Counted from the stretch's first letter, positions 22,171-35,180 are shown. The stretch: DNA of 64,000 bases from Prostheceraeus crozeri (GCA_907163375.1 CAJQUW010002202.1:186001-250000); one strand, 5' to 3'. The notes: generated by a model not told the origin, from the letters alone. Numbers and translations: made by a program.

Positions 22171-23215
22171 TATATATACATACCTATATAGGCCTAGTGT
22201 CAATTTTGATATAAAGAGGTTAATGTATTACACAGGATATAAGATAAAAAAGGTTCTCTAACGTACTCGGTCCTTCTGATTTCTATAATGAATCGTACAG
22301 ACCGATACTTAGAATGAGAAATGATGCGATTCGATATTGAACACAAACAGGTACTCTCTTCATTCGAGAGAGGTGCCGCCGCCTTCGTCGAGCCATCTAA
22401 GTCCCAGGACCCGGTGCTGTGATTTTTCGCGTTTGCGGAGTCCCAAGCCATGAGTTGGCACTATGATGACCACTACCGCTTAATCTCGTCTATGAATTGA
22501 GTTTCAGAAACGAGAACAAATTAAGGAAAGCTACGTGCCACTTGATGTGAAACGCGATTGATATTCACTCAATTCACAGCAACTTCTCTGTGTAAATTCT
22601 CAGAAACTAAACAGGAATTTCTCTTTGTAAAAGTAAATGTCTGGCAGCTAGATTTGAGGTTTGAGATGTGAATGGACTTATAGATTATTGACATTATAGA
22701 ATGTTTATTTGACTATCATAAAATTCCAGCTCAAGAAGTCTCGAGCATTAACCTCATTGTCGCCATTATGCCCAATATAAACTATCACTAACATGCGATT
22801 ATCACAATTCTATCATGTGTTACTTTGTTATCGGGACATAAGTTTTTGTCTGATTGAGTATCTGAAGTTTGAATAACACAGCTATTTATGTGAATCAACT
22901 AGGACGTGTGGAACGCATGTGACCCTCCTTCTTTGTCAGAACTAGCAATGCTCACAGTACGATTGAGGACACCATCTTTAGACGCCTGAAAGTCGCATCT
23001 TTTTCAAAACATTTGAAAAGGAATATTTGCACTCTGCTAGCTATGCTTTGCACTTTATACCCGGCAGCTTTTAGGTTTGATTCAATTATGGTTTCAATTA
23101 GACTCCATTGTCCACATGCTCTCGTAGTTTAGAATTGAAAACAATGACGAGAATATTGAATATATTTAAGAGATTTCATTTATTGGAAGATGATGCATTG
23201 ACATCATTCCTGTAT
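22171..23215. other. no gene recognised
   Basis: AT-rich. A minus-strand open frame at 22200-22451 begins MAWDSANAKNHSTGSWDLDG but has no recognised domain, and may be chance. Confidence 0.35.
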
Positions 23216-23221
23216 TCATAC

Positions 23222-23500
23222 CTGCATATCAAATTGATCCGAGTCTTGAAAATTCAAACTTGGCATATGTGAAATCAACTGCATGTTTCTATCGATCAAT
23301 GATTCTTCGTCAGTCCAAAGCAAAAAACTCGCTACGTGATTGTCAAATGCATTAACATAAATAACTTTTTGCGAAATTATGATGAAAGCTGTTGGATGTG
23401 CACAGTTGCTTATTAACCAATAGGCATGCAATGAGGCAGCATGAGTTAGAACAATAAAGACAAAATCGTTGACATTAAAGACATGCTGAATTTGCAAAAA
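23222..23500 (-). CDS. candidate host exon, unknown protein
   Basis: An open minus-strand stretch bounded by splice-like signals: an acceptor (CAAATTCAG) at its upstream edge and a donor (ATGCAG|GTATGA) at its downstream edge, in a consistent phase 0. The peptide has hydrophobic parts (VNDFVFIVLTHAASLHAYW) and an acidic end (NFQDSDQFDMQ). It could follow the candidate exon at 23880-24087, whose donor is also phase 0. I do not recognise the family, and a chance ORF is possible. Confidence 0.25.
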
Positions 23501-23879
23501 ACAGCATTTTCTGATTTTCTCGTAAGAGAATATTTTCTGAAATTTGTGGTCGGAGTCAGTGTCCATTTAGAGACTCCTATTCCAGCAAAATTCCAACCCT
23601 TGCATCCTTGCTCATTTCTGCATCCTGCAACATGTTAAAGGCTATCATACATACATGATGAATCAAAGGTGAAAGAAATTAACTGCATTTCTTCAATAAA
23701 TAGAGACTTTTGTGAAACGTGGTCATCATACTACCCCAAAAGTTCTCCTTTTTATGGCATTGAATCACTGTATCCTACGTCATTTCTGAGTGAAGGACTT
23801 AATTGACATTGCTGAGCGGAAAAATCTTATGTCATTCACACCAGTCAGATATTGGTTTGTAATGAGCCGTTGACTTGTT

Positions 23880-24087
23880 TTACCTTCATCGGCTTTTCTA
23901 TCGCGAGAACACGTACACGTTGATCATCTACTATTCCGAGAAACGAAATTATTACAAGAATGACGGAAGCTCCCAGTGCAACACATTTTGCAAGTGAATT
24001 TGCTAGAACGCACTGATTGTTAAGGAAACCAATCATGCGAACTTCTGCCACCCGATGCTTTAAGATTTTGAAGATGGTTGAAAGCAT
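23880..24087 (-). CDS. candidate host exon with a membrane segment
   Basis: Minus-strand open stretch ending in a donor-like AAG|GTAAAA. It encodes a basic segment followed by one hydrophobic helix (ALGASVILVIISFLGIV) and then DDQRVRVLAIEKPMK. It lies upstream, on the same strand, of the candidate exon at 23222-23500. Family not recognised; chance ORF possible. Confidence 0.25.
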
Positions 24088-25438
24088 AATTTATGGAATG
24101 AAAATAGCAATACTTGTATTCACAATGGTTTCCCTTATTCTCCTCTAGAAACTGAGCGGAGTCTGTAATTATATTTCAAATTCTTTACAATTGGGCTATG
24201 TCACAGAAGCTATAACCTACAAGTATTGAACCAGAAGATTTTAATCGTAGAAAGAATTAATTGCGATTTTCCTCGGTGGAATAAAATGATCAAAATTATC
24301 ATAAATCAAATTTTGTGCTATTCTATCAGCGGAACTGAAGGACATGTTAAGCCATGAATTCTAGTGTGTATTTTCAAGCTTTGAGATTTTAGGGTCTATG
24401 ATCATGCATTATAAAACAGTTTTGACCCATATGATTTATTCGACAGGGCACACATTTATGTAAAATTATATCTTAGCTGATGAGTTCAGAATGTATTACG
24501 TTGTCACTCTTATTCATTTACATGTGTATGCGTCTATACGTCCATAGAGTAATTGAATACGTTCCAGTCTGTGACATTATCTGGTAAAATTTATGTAATG
24601 TCTTTACATATCCATCTTAAAATTAATGTCAGATTTTGTCTTCCCTCTCCTTTGCCTCCAAATGTTGTGATACTTGTGAAAATATAAGATTAGCAGCAGT
24701 GAGAGATGAGATCAAATTTGTTTAACGCGTGGTAGTAATTGACCCTCTTCGGAAAAATCATTTTGGTAAATCAATCAGTGCGAATAAAGCATTCATTATC
24801 TTTGAATATGATTGTTACTTACATATTTGTCATTTTAAAATTTGGCCATTCTATTTTCAGACTTTCGGACATTTTCAAGCACCGATGGTACACAGTCACT
24901 CGATGGAAAATTTCAACTCTAGCCGAGTAAGTTTTCTTTCGATCTCTTCCCTATATGAGCTTTGAAATGTCATTTCGAAACTTCAATAATAATGTTCACT
25001 ACTTTAAATAACCGTCACTCACATGAATAAATATCAGCAAGCACATCTTTTAGAAAGAAAACGACTGTCCAAGATTGATATAATAATATGGAATCATTCG
25101 TTGCGTTATCAAGAAAATGTCAAACCAGAAATGCTTGATGCAATGTTCAGGTCACAGACAAAATAGGTATAAAAAACACTTCAGTCAGTAATTTCAATAC
25201 AAAAGATATGGAATCATGAGAACATCCGGTTGTTTGATGAAGTTATTGAATCCAGCAAATACTTTGATGGCCACTAATAGTTTCTTACAAATATTTGTTC
25301 GTGGAATAATCGTCAGTTAGAAATAATAATGCGATACAAAGTGCTTAAGCAGTTCCTTCATATTTTGTTTACTCGTTCAGGGAAAATGGTAGCTTATAGC
25401 GATAATGTAATTATAGCCGCAATAAAAGCTCCAATTAC
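24088..25438. other. no gene recognised
   Basis: AT-rich; only short overlapping open frames near 24730-24965 with no domain. No repeats seen. Confidence 0.35.
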
Positions 25439-28014
25439 CAGGGTTGCCGTGGGGATTGATATTTGAATCTCCACCCCACCCACAGAATCCCCAGCCCCCC
25501 TGGGAAACCCCTGATTAACATGTTGCTCTTTTTCGTATAGAATGATTGATGAATAATATCTCCATCTCAGTGGAAATTACAGCTTTCAACGATCCGAAGG
25601 CCGCAATTGACTCCAGACAAGCGGGATGGGAGTCTTTTAAGAAAGTTTTTTTGCAACTTTTGTGACTTAACTTTCCTATCTTCTGTATAGGCATATTGCT
25701 CTTTAAAATTGTAATATTTTCTATCATTATTGAGCCGCGATTCTGACTTGCAACCTAGAAATTGCTGTAGCGAGAATTTAACTAAATGCTCATTTCAAGT
25801 AAGGAATAGAGCCCGCTATGTACATGCATCTGACTTACGAATGTACATTTGTAATGATCATTTGGTTGCAATAGCAGATAGGTGTTCTTTATCTGTCTCC
25901 ACTGATTCGTACGTTTTTGTCGTTTGCTGCCACCTTACACGTACAGTTTACAAAGGTTCTTCTTATTCCGCTCTTAATCCTTTAATGATTCATGACACAT
26001 GGCACCCTTTTTGCATAAAACTACCGTAAACGTAATTCTATCTCGAAATGTTTCTTTTTAATAGTATGACGACACTGTCTTCATTTTTTTGCTTTTACAA
26101 GAAATCGGTTATTGATCAGCTTGTGTTTTTCAAACTTCTGCTTTTACTCACTTTGGATTTTTGGTTCACTTAACCTAGTTATTGACCATGTCGATCCTAC
26201 TTCATTTTGCTTCAGGATTATTTTTAGGGGATGATTTTTACAATACTGTTCCTTTAAAGGAAACACATTTGTATATAAATTCAACAATTACATGTAGACT
26301 AAAGGAAACGTGGTCTTATGAAAATGTTGAGATGAAATATTAATACGAGTATGTACTTAGTTCTGCACAACACTCGAGCATTGCATAGTTCGCTATTTTG
26401 AAATTTCGATGTTTCTTATATTCGCCCTTTACCTTTCGCTGTTTTGAGATTCGCTGTAATAGCACTGAGCAACCAGTCTACATCAACTAAAATCGAACGT
26501 AATTAGCTTACATTACATCATGCACACATGTTATGCGAAGCATTGTCAGGAGATATACAGATATTAATTTCAAACGAACTATGCTCAAATTCCTCGCTGC
26601 AGACAATCGTGATTAAGTATGTTTCACAAAAGCAAGCAAAAAGTCCTTAAGGACCTTCATGTCTCCACAATATTTTCAGTCAGCTGCTTTTCGTGAAGAA
26701 TTGATTTTTGCTGCAAATAACTTCAAGATCATCAAATAATTTTGATAGATTATATACGAGTTTCACGTGTTCCATTTGTGAGAATAAAATGCTGAGCTGT
26801 CCTGTAAGTTGGTATTTGGGGTTCCCACCGTGAGGATTTTTCAGTCGTTTGGTTGCTTATAGTGGAGCTATTTTCAAATAATACGAAGTCCATCAGCATG
26901 CAAAAGACCGTGTTGAACATAAATAAAAAATATTCATGTGTTGCTACACGACCAGTACTTCAAAATGGTCACCCTGCCACGAAGAAGTCACCTGTCAAAA
27001 AATCGTATGTAGGCCTTCACTATATGTTCGCGGCCTACATGTGTTATAGCCATCTCGTTTATTGCTCAGTGGATCATGTCATGTTCATTTGTGTGAATAT
27101 TCCCGTTTAATATTCGCTAATTCAATTAATGTGGCAATCATTGATAATTCTATCTCCACCAATGTCGATAAAGAAGCATAATTTCAAAGCGAGTTTGGCC
27201 TTTGAGCATCTCAAGTCTAGAATTGTTTTGCATTATCGACTATATGCACGTGGTGAAGGGAAAAGCTTTGAATCAAACTAAATCTGCTATTACAGATATA
27301 GACGTCGATGAAATTCATCCTGATTTTCTCGACCACTCATGTCATTATTTCACAAGAATTCGGAGGATGTTGACCCATTTGCGCATGGTGATGAAATGCA
27401 GCGCAATAAACCATTTCTTGAGGTACACTTAAATGTGCAGTTAAAGGTGCATATCACATGAAAATGAAAGCTCTGACAAGTCTTGAATCTAAGCGACAAG
27501 TGAAAAATCTGAACTGTCATTGTATTATTATAACTATGACTGCAATGCGAGTAGATAGCTTCCAGTTGAATGATTTAGTGTGAGGAATCTTCACCACACT
27601 CGTAGCCGAGAAAAATCACCATTCCATTAGTGTCTTGCCTAAGTCTCCATTCGGGTCTGTAGTAAAGGAGGTTTCCAGCATTCTTCCACTTCAGACGTCC
27701 TTGACACACTTGGAACAATTATTATGTCATAAAAAATTATTAAACGTGTGTTACTAGTGTGAAAATGATCAGCATTGATATTTCATGCATTTTAAGTGGT
27801 GAGATGGGTCGGTTGTGTGATGCTTTGTAATTCAACATCGAAGTTGATTGTGTGATCTGATGTCAGTTCTGATTGCTTCTAGTGAATGTTAAAAATCTTC
27901 AGAATCCCCACAGAATCCCCTTACAAGCGCTATGTGAGCTGTGGGCCTCAATACCCATACCCACCCTATTCCCATAGGCATACCCACAGAATCCCCATAC
28001 CTACGGAAACCCTA
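25439..28014. mobile_element. older hAT-like element, 2.6 kb
   Basis: Left end CAGGGTTGCCGTGGGGATTG; right end is the inverse of TAGGGTTTCCGTAGG. It is flanked by 8-bp duplicates CCAATTAC / CCAACTGC (6 of 8 identical). Subterminal parts are GGGATT/CCCCACAGAATCC-type simple repeats at both ends (25439-25510 and 27895-28010), as in the element at 6823-7745, so the two are related. No transposase recognised inside; open frames at 26853-27110 and 27202-27432 have no domain. Confidence 0.6.
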
Positions 28015-28554
28015 CCAACTGCGAATGCTTGTACTCGTAGTATAACAAACGCGAGTTAGATGTCGGGCAGTCCAGTCGGCAGACTTAGGGCCGTAAATTG
28101 ATGAGGGAAGGAAGATTATAATATTGAACAGCGATTGATAAATTTCTAATTCACGTCCTTGTTAAGCAAATGACATAATTGATCAAACTGTGATTCGTAC
28201 AATGCAGTGTTTTGTACTTTGTATTGTAGAAATGTAACTGATCTCCATTTCACATCTAAAGCATCGACTCCACAATCTTCCTCAAATCTTACGGTATATT
28301 GTGAAATGTCTCTACTCACAGTTCTAGAGCAAGGGATTGCAGCAATTCGTTCTAGAAATGTCTGAAGGTCCGTTCAACCTCGGCTTGTACATCGATAAAA
28401 AAAAAGATTTAGGCTACTTTATAGGAGAATCAAAGCACGTGATGATTGATGCACAATTGTCAGAAGAGTGCACACAAGCACATTGCGATCATTACATGCA
28501 TGTAAGTAATGTATGTAATGTAAAGTTGCCTATCTGAATGCTGGCTGGACAACT

Positions 28555-28692
28555 CTGGGGGCTGTTCCAGAGACCCCTCTCTAAATCCGCTCATTGAGCG
28601 GCTGCATTAAATAATTTAAGGAGGCCTCTCTAATTTTGTTCCAAAGAGCTGCTCGTCATTAAATAATGACTGGTCTCTGGAACAACCCCCTG
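28555..28692. mobile_element. 138-bp MITE with 20-bp inverted ends
   Basis: CTGGGGGCTGTTCCAGAGACC at the left end matches, inverted, the right end GGTCTCTGGAACAACCCCCTG, with two mismatches at the outer part. An internal ATTAAATAAT repeat also occurs in both halves. No clear target duplication was seen. Too short to encode anything. Confidence 0.65.
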
Positions 28693-30570
28693 ATTTGCAA
28701 ACATCCAACTAATATCTTACTCGTAGGCCTTCTCGTAATTTATAACTGCACTATGAAAAGTTGACAGTGACATTCGATAATAATGCTAGTTGATCTTCTG
28801 AATTACGTCCGCATAAATATATCTATCTAAATATTATCATTGACTCAAATGATTTTCTTCAAATCATTGTTCTATAACAAATGTGTAATGATTGTATGGA
28901 AAGCGTTTGATGTTAATTATAGAATCAGAACTAATAACTATACACAGTTGGCGTGAATAAACAAAAATTAAAATTGCTATCCTATACAATGTGTGCATTA
29001 TTATTTGCAATGACCTGCAGTGCACCGAAGTGACTTGAATAATTTTCTTTCATGGCTTCGTTCATGCTCTGGTCAAAGCCAACCCAACAGCGACGTGCTA
29101 TTCATGATTGTATTTTGATTTCCATTTTCTTCAATAAAAAATATTACTATTATTACTTCTACGTGCAATGTCAGTGCGATGTGCGTATTTTATCTGATTC
29201 AATAGCCCATCGATAATTGTGTGAAGTGACGAATAACAGATGTCAGCCGTTTCAGTTATAAACATTTTTGCAATTAACATTTCCTTACTTTGTATTAGTT
29301 TCATAATTAACTCTGTAAAAGATTACTTTTCTGATCAGACACAGCACAAATGATCGAATGACACTAATCTCAGGATGTGTCTCTTGAATTAAACTTTGTC
29401 AATTGTGGATGGAAGATTATTCAAACAGAATGGAAAACTATTCAAACTATCTAAGCATTCGATTTCAAAGTTTGATGTGATGTTTTGACATTTAAAAACT
29501 TTGCTTATCAAGAAGCATGGATCAATGCGTGAATCATCTAGTATTTTCGCTAAACTTCTATCCATGTTAAAGAATCTCTTCTAAATGTACCTCAGACGAA
29601 GTACACAAATGTACTTTTCTGTCTCTAATTTGGACCGCGTTAATGAGTACATCGTTCAAAGTGATTGTTCCACTTGAGTCAAGCGGATCACTAATTTTCT
29701 AACTGCTTTATACCTATCACTGCGACCAATGAACTATGTATCCCCCTTCAAATGAAATTTCAGGAGTTCAATAAGTGTTCATCTGTCATAGCCAAGGCAA
29801 ATGCTCTCCTTGCTTTTGATAGCATTTGCTTCCGTTGTGAGAAATAGATGGTCAATGTTGCTAACAAAATTTGGCATTTCAAAATTTTTAATTCAGTAAG
29901 GCAATTTTGTAAAATTTTCTCTCATTCCTCTAGAAAAGTTGCAGTAGCTATTCTTAAGTTCGTCTGTCTGATCGTTGATCGTATCTAAATAAGCAGTTGA
30001 TGAATTGTTCTAATGAAATATCCATCAATGATTTCTAATAATTGAATAAGTGTTCATCCACTGCCTGATCAAGGCAATTATTCAAATGGATATGATATCC
30101 TGTTCCAGAGTAGTCGTAATTAACTATTTGCGAGTGACTTTAGGATCTTCATACGGTCGTAATATACCGGAAATTCATCGTAAGAGGAAAACTCAGTGAA
30201 AATAGGAAGTAGAGACAAAAGACCACTTTGTTGATAACTGATGCCGTTTCCAACCATTACTTAGAGTAACAGCAACAATTAAAACAAAACAGATGAAGTA
30301 AAGATTTGTGATCGATACGAAGCAAGTTGTGTTCAGTGGATGCGGAAAATTGACAAATGCAAAAATCTTATGATTCAGATAAACAATTGATGGATAAAAT
30401 GAATTACATTGTAGAAATCATGTCAAAGTGAAAAATCCATCATCAAAATATCCATGAATTTCCATGAATATCCATCATATCTGGTGATGTAGATTGACGT
30501 TTATCTTCACATTTAAGTGCCATCGTAAGGAATATTTAGTTTGTCGTTGGTTATAGATTTTCAAATCAAA
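28693..30570. other. no gene recognised
   Basis: AT-rich with many stop codons in all frames. No repeat, RNA gene or domain recognised. Confidence 0.4.
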
Positions 30571-30578
30571 GTCACGGA

Positions 30579-32059
30579 TAGAGCCCGACGCCACGCCGGC
30601 GGAGCCGCCGCCGCCGATGATTTCCATCGGCGTACAACGTTCATATTGTGATTTAATTTAAGTAGGACTTTTCATAACAGAATGGAGGTGTATCTTCTTC
30701 GTCACAAGAAACTTCCTCGGAATTCAGTCAGGAAGTCATGCGGTATATGGGAGCAACCATCAAACCGGAAGACTGTGTGGATATATTGCAGTGGTGGAAA
30801 AATGGATCAACGCAATACCCTCAACTTGGCCAACTTGCGAGATTTATATTTGCAATTCCAGCAACTGCTGCTCCAATCGAACGAGTTTGGAGTGTGACAG
30901 GACTTATTGCCAATAGAAAACGGTCTTCAATAAGACCAGACCGCTTAAATAAACTGGTGTTTCTTCACGACAATTATGAGTTTGTAAAAGAAGTCATAAA
31001 AACATCTAATCTTTGATATTAGAGATATTCTACGCGCGTAGTTTCTAGCTGACAGAGTTATACTTGTTGTTACAGCATAGACATTTTCTTGTGTGTATTA
31101 CCTACATTTTTCTCATCAGTTTTGTTGATCATCAGATGTCAATTTGTAATTTTTACAGAAAACTTCTCAACTTAAATTAGATCGTTACTTGTTTTTAGTT
31201 AATGGTCAGCCATGAGGTATCTCTCAGCTATTTGTGACGAGTAAGGATAATGGGCGGTAAATTATCGTAGCTACTAATTCCACCAAACATACTTGTATAA
31301 TGATATACCGTAGGCATACGATATGATATTAACCTAATATTTTAATCAGATAAAATATCGTAAAAAGGTACTCGTGTTAAGCATGATTAAAACATCGATA
31401 AAAGTCAGACAGTATAAGGCACAAAAATGCTCTTCAAATCTACCCGTAGGCCTATGGTCAATAGAAACTTACAATACTTCCATAGAAATAAATTCTCCAA
31501 GTTCGTCTTTGTCTTGGCCGATGTGTACATGAATCAATTTCTATGAATACTTCAATAGAAAAAAGACTTCCTTTTCCTGAGGACCGGTCCGGTGAAAGTA
31601 CCCGAAAGCTCACATTAGAATAAATGTCCCAACGAGAACTTTTGTCCTTTGATGTAGGCCTATTGTGGTTGGTGATAGTGTGGTTCTCGAGAAGAAGGAG
31701 TGATGTATTATAAATTTAGTAAAAAGCTTTTACATATTAGTATACATGTAAACCTATTACGGTACGTATGAGTAGACATTAGGCTAGCCATCCTAAACGA
31801 TTATATGATTGTATGATTATATTGATATACACAAAAATGTTAGGTTTATATAGGCCTATATACACACCGTAACTGTAGCTTCATGCATGTGCACTCGGTG
31901 AGTGGGCCTGTAAGACACGGTATAAGCCTATTCAGGCAATTTTTTAATCAAATTTAATCACTTTTAGCATACGTGGTATACGCCGGCGGCGCCGCCGCCG
32001 CCGATGGATTTTGCTGGCTTCGCCGCCGCCGATGAATTTATTATCGGCGTCGGGCTCTA
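30579..32059 (+). mobile_element. hAT DNA transposon, internally deleted, 1481 bp
   Basis: Perfect 14-bp terminal inverted repeats TAGAGCCCGACGCC / GGCGTCGGGCTCTA and a perfect 8-bp target duplication GTCACGGA (30571-30578 and 32060-32067). Next to each end is a GC-rich CGCCGGCGG / GCCGCCGCCGCCGATG patch that can fold as a stem and stands out in AT-rich surroundings. Inside is only the C-terminal part of a hAT transposase (30684-31016). The sharp ends suggest a fairly young insertion. Confidence 0.9.
30684..31016 (+). pseudogene. hAT transposase C-terminal dimerisation domain
   Basis: The open frame encodes SSSSQETSSEFSQEVMRYMG, then VDILQWWKNGSTQYPQLGQL, ARFIFAIPATAAPIERVWSV, TGLIANRKRSSIRPDRLNKL and VFLHDNY. 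This is the hAT dimerisation domain (WW, YP-L--LA, IPATxxxxERxWS, R--I-P--L--LVFL--N). The DDE catalytic core and the BED finger are absent, and an in-frame stop lies just upstream, so about four fifths of a usual 600-700-residue transposase is missing. A full-length relative elsewhere would have to supply transposase. Confidence 0.85.
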
Positions 32060-32067
32060 GTCACGGA

Positions 32068-33903
32068 CAATTGAGTCACATTGACACTAATCACAATTCA
32101 AGAAAAATGATAATTGAATAATGAAAAGTAGAATAAATGCTAGATTCATTAAGTTAAATAATCGATCTAAACGAATAAAGAAAAAATAAATAAAAACGAA
32201 TCTAAACCCAGAACTCAAAAAAGTCTTGACTGATACAAGCTGGAAAAATATTGATGCTGATAACGTAAGTAAAGATGCTCACTATTTAAAACAAAGCATC
32301 GGAGAGAAGAAAAATTTTCTAATCAAACGAAGGACTTGTATTAAAATAAGAAAACTTATGAACATGACCGTACATAATGAACTACATTTCATATGCATAC
32401 AAGCATTTCAAATATACCGGTTGAATTACTAAGGTTTGACAAGAAGCACTCAGACATGTACTCCGCATACACGGCGAAAATTTGTTCAGCTCTGAAGACA
32501 AGTAAAGTGGTAGATGAGAATTGTCATATTCTTTTTTTCAAATTTCATGATTTAAGACTCGACTTGAAATCAAATAGTACCCTGAAGAAAGAATCGAACC
32601 GTCGTTGTCATCATTCACTTTGTTTCTCATAATCAAAATAGACAACAGAAAATATGTTTGTGGAGCAAACACTCATTCCAGGCAGTGTCTGATGCTAGAG
32701 CCAATGATGAATTTGACATTGAAAGTCATGATGAAAATCAACCTCTCAGTTTCTCGAAGTTTTGTCTTATTTCGAGATCTTTCCCAACATTGGCAGCTGA
32801 TAACCTACGTTTCTTATCAAAGATGCCGGTCATTGATTTTTTCACAACGCAGATAGTTCACTTGTTTATTTGTTGATCTGAATTGCATTCCAATCAGTTT
32901 TGAGGTTGAACTTGTATATATTCGAACACTATACATGCACAGAGTATGACGTTGCGTTGTGCTAGAGACTTGAATTAGAGGGTATTTGTACATATTTTTT
33001 TATAAAAGCAGTGCTTCATTTCTATAATTTGCGCTTCTACCCTTCCACCTGAGAATTCCATGGTTGCGTACGAATAGTGTTCTAAAGATAGGCATATATT
33101 ATTTCTACTTCTTTGGACACAATACTCATGCATATTAAGCTCATCGGTCGTCTCCCCACGGTCCCTAAAGTTGATGTGTTCAAACATGAGGAACCTCATT
33201 TGCGGTATTCTGAAGATGATACAGGAAGAATCTCTAAATTCATGTGCGAGTGTGTCGAATTCAAAAATTCTGAAGTTGCAAGCATGTATTCAAATAATTA
33301 CGACTACGTAAATGAAATCATGAATTGCTGTACCTGTCGCTCAGTCAAGCGTGATTGACTAGTTAAGAGCATGAGCATGAGCATGAGCATTTTATTTGCA
33401 ATCAATAGAAGAAGTAACAAGCATCAGCAGTAAGAACGGCGACAACAAGGCAACAGTTAGCAAAATTTGAAAAATAAATCAATTCACCATCTTTTCAATA
33501 CTACCAACCCTGTTGGAAGGTGAATATTTGGCGCATCCATATCATTGCAACTTTTAGGATATTTCCAGGTCCACAGTTTGTAAAACAAGTCAGCGTGCCA
33601 AATGAAGTCAAAACATTTTTCATCATTCAATGATAAAATAAATAAAATTCTACGGACTCTGATCTCATCCCAATCATGATCATTCTGAACTCAGATGTTT
33701 ATTAGCTATTGAGGAAAACACGACAAGGTTAATCAAGATGATGGAATGAATGATGATAAAATGGTAAACATAAAATGGCTCATGATGAAGCTATCGCTCG
33801 AACTTTAGCGGTTAGGAGACATTCACGGCATATTCTGAAATTTAACTGAATTCACAAATTCACAAATTCTTTAATCTGATTCATGAAAGTATCATTGACT
33901 TGG

Positions 33904-33908
<5 letters not shown>
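32068..33908. other. no gene recognised; short ORFs only
   Basis: Open frames at 32226-32432, 32393-32632, 32605-32876 and 33113-33358 have no recognised domain. A small GAGCAT microsatellite (about four copies) lies at 33365-33391. Otherwise nothing seen. Confidence 0.4.

Positions 33909-33966
<58 letters not shown>
33909..33966. repeat. (TA)n microsatellite
   Basis: About 28 uninterrupted TA dinucleotides. The plus-strand open frame across it (a run of alternating I and Y) is an artefact of the repeat. Confidence 0.95.
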
Positions 33967-33967
<1 letters not shown>

Positions 33968-34074
33968 TGTATACTATATCAGCAGAGTCAAATTCAACAC
34001 GACAAATACATTTATCATGTACTGTATATTCATTTACTGTTTGTTTCCGTGATTACGATTCATTTAACTACAAT

Positions 34075-34235
34075 GAAATTGAATAAACGATTGATCAAAT
34101 TGCCATGCAAAAGATGTGCGGCTGGTAGGATTCGAAGCTACGATCAAGGTTAACTAGAACTGTGCTCTAACCAACTGAGCTACGAGCCACTTACGCGACT
34201 GTGTCAATTGGCAGGATCAAACCCTCACCACCACA
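34075..34235 (-). repeat. tRNA-Thr-like SINE copy 2
   Basis: Reverse-complement match to 5968-6130, including the leading GGTGGTGAGGGTTTGATCCT and the trailing CATCTTTTGCAT and CAATTTGATCAATCG parts. It abuts the LINE RT remnant at 34250-35180. Confidence 0.7.
34117..34190 (-). tRNA. tRNA-Thr-like core inside SINE copy 2
   Basis: A 74-nt cloverleaf-like core: acceptor GTGGCTC/CAGCCGC, canonical D arm GCTCAGTTGGTTAGAGC, anticodon loop CTAGTTA and T arm GTAGCTTCGAATCCTAC with one mismatch. The anticodon stem pairs worse than in copy 1. Probably a SINE core and not a functional tRNA gene. Confidence 0.45.
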
Positions 34236-34249
34236 GTCACAGTCACCTT

Positions 34250-35180
34250 ATTTTTTTCTAAAATTGTACTTGCATTTTATCCAATCCTTTAATGTTTTTA
34301 TAAAAACAGAATTCAGCTTCATATTTCATCTTTGATAATGTCAACACTTCAAATGAGTTTTTTGAAATTTTTCCATTAACGTAACCAAACTTTTTGATTG
34401 TTTTTCTTTTATGCAAGATGACATCCTTCCATGTTCATGGCTAATTTCTGTAGACGCTTCCTATTACTTTTTGAAAATAATACGCCGAGATATTTATGCT
34501 CTCTACAATCTCGATAGAATGCATTTTCTGTTTTACTTCAATATTAAATTCTATATATTTATTGGCGTCGTCATATATCATTATCATTGTTTTATCGTAA
34601 TTAATATTTAGACAGTTTTCATTGCAGTAATTTTGAACTACTCATATTTGATGGGTTAAAACCTCCGTTGTGCGACTCATTAATTGTATGTCGTCAGCAT
34701 ATATGGGTGACGCAATTTTCATCTCAGCTATTTCAATGGCATCAATGTGTTCCTCATTCTTTTCGAGATTTGGCAGCAGGTCGTTCATGTATTGACAAAA
34801 TAACGTGGGCGATAAGCTATCTCCATGAGGGATGCCATTTTTCAACTTAATCTCATTGCTTTCATTTTCATTGAATAAGGATAACGATAGAAATCTTCCT
34901 CCTGCTAGTGCATGTTTCGGTTTGAATATTGACCTTTCCTTTGGAATGCTGTCAAAGACCTTCGATAAGTCAATGAAACAAAGAAAAAGCGGCATTTTAG
35001 CATTTCTGTGTGCTTGAATTATCTCTTTTAATAACCAAATACAATCTAATGTGGAATTGTCTTTCCGGAATTCCATCTCGGATTGGTGCAGTAATTCACA
35101 TTTTGCTTAAAAATTAAAAATTTTCGTCATTAGTTTTTCAATACGTTGATAAATCTGTTTGATTTTGCATCATTTTTACA
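34250..35180 (-). pseudogene. LINE reverse transcriptase remnant
   Basis: Minus-strand RT of a second LINE type. 34642-35076 reads EFRKDNSTLDCIWLLKEIIQ, FLCFIDLSKVFDSIPKE (first Asp motif), LKNGIPHGDSLSPTLFCQYM and ASPIYADDIQLMSRT (catalytic YADD). Further pieces upstream (IYQRIEKLMTK near 35150) and downstream (CNENCLNINYDKTMI near 34600) are in other frames. A segment is missing between the SIPKE and later palm blocks. No endonuclease or tail was seen. It differs from both the RTE remnant at 4.7 kb and the LINE at 12.4 kb. Confidence 0.75.

Noticed and set aside
28555-28692. hAT assignment with an 8-bp duplication for the 138-bp MITE
   Set aside because: The ends look hAT-like, but the flanking 8-mers (GGACAACT and ATTTGCAA) do not match, so only the inverted repeat is claimed.
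33883-34086. Plus-strand open frame with long alternating I-Y run
   Set aside because: Produced by the (TA)n microsatellite.
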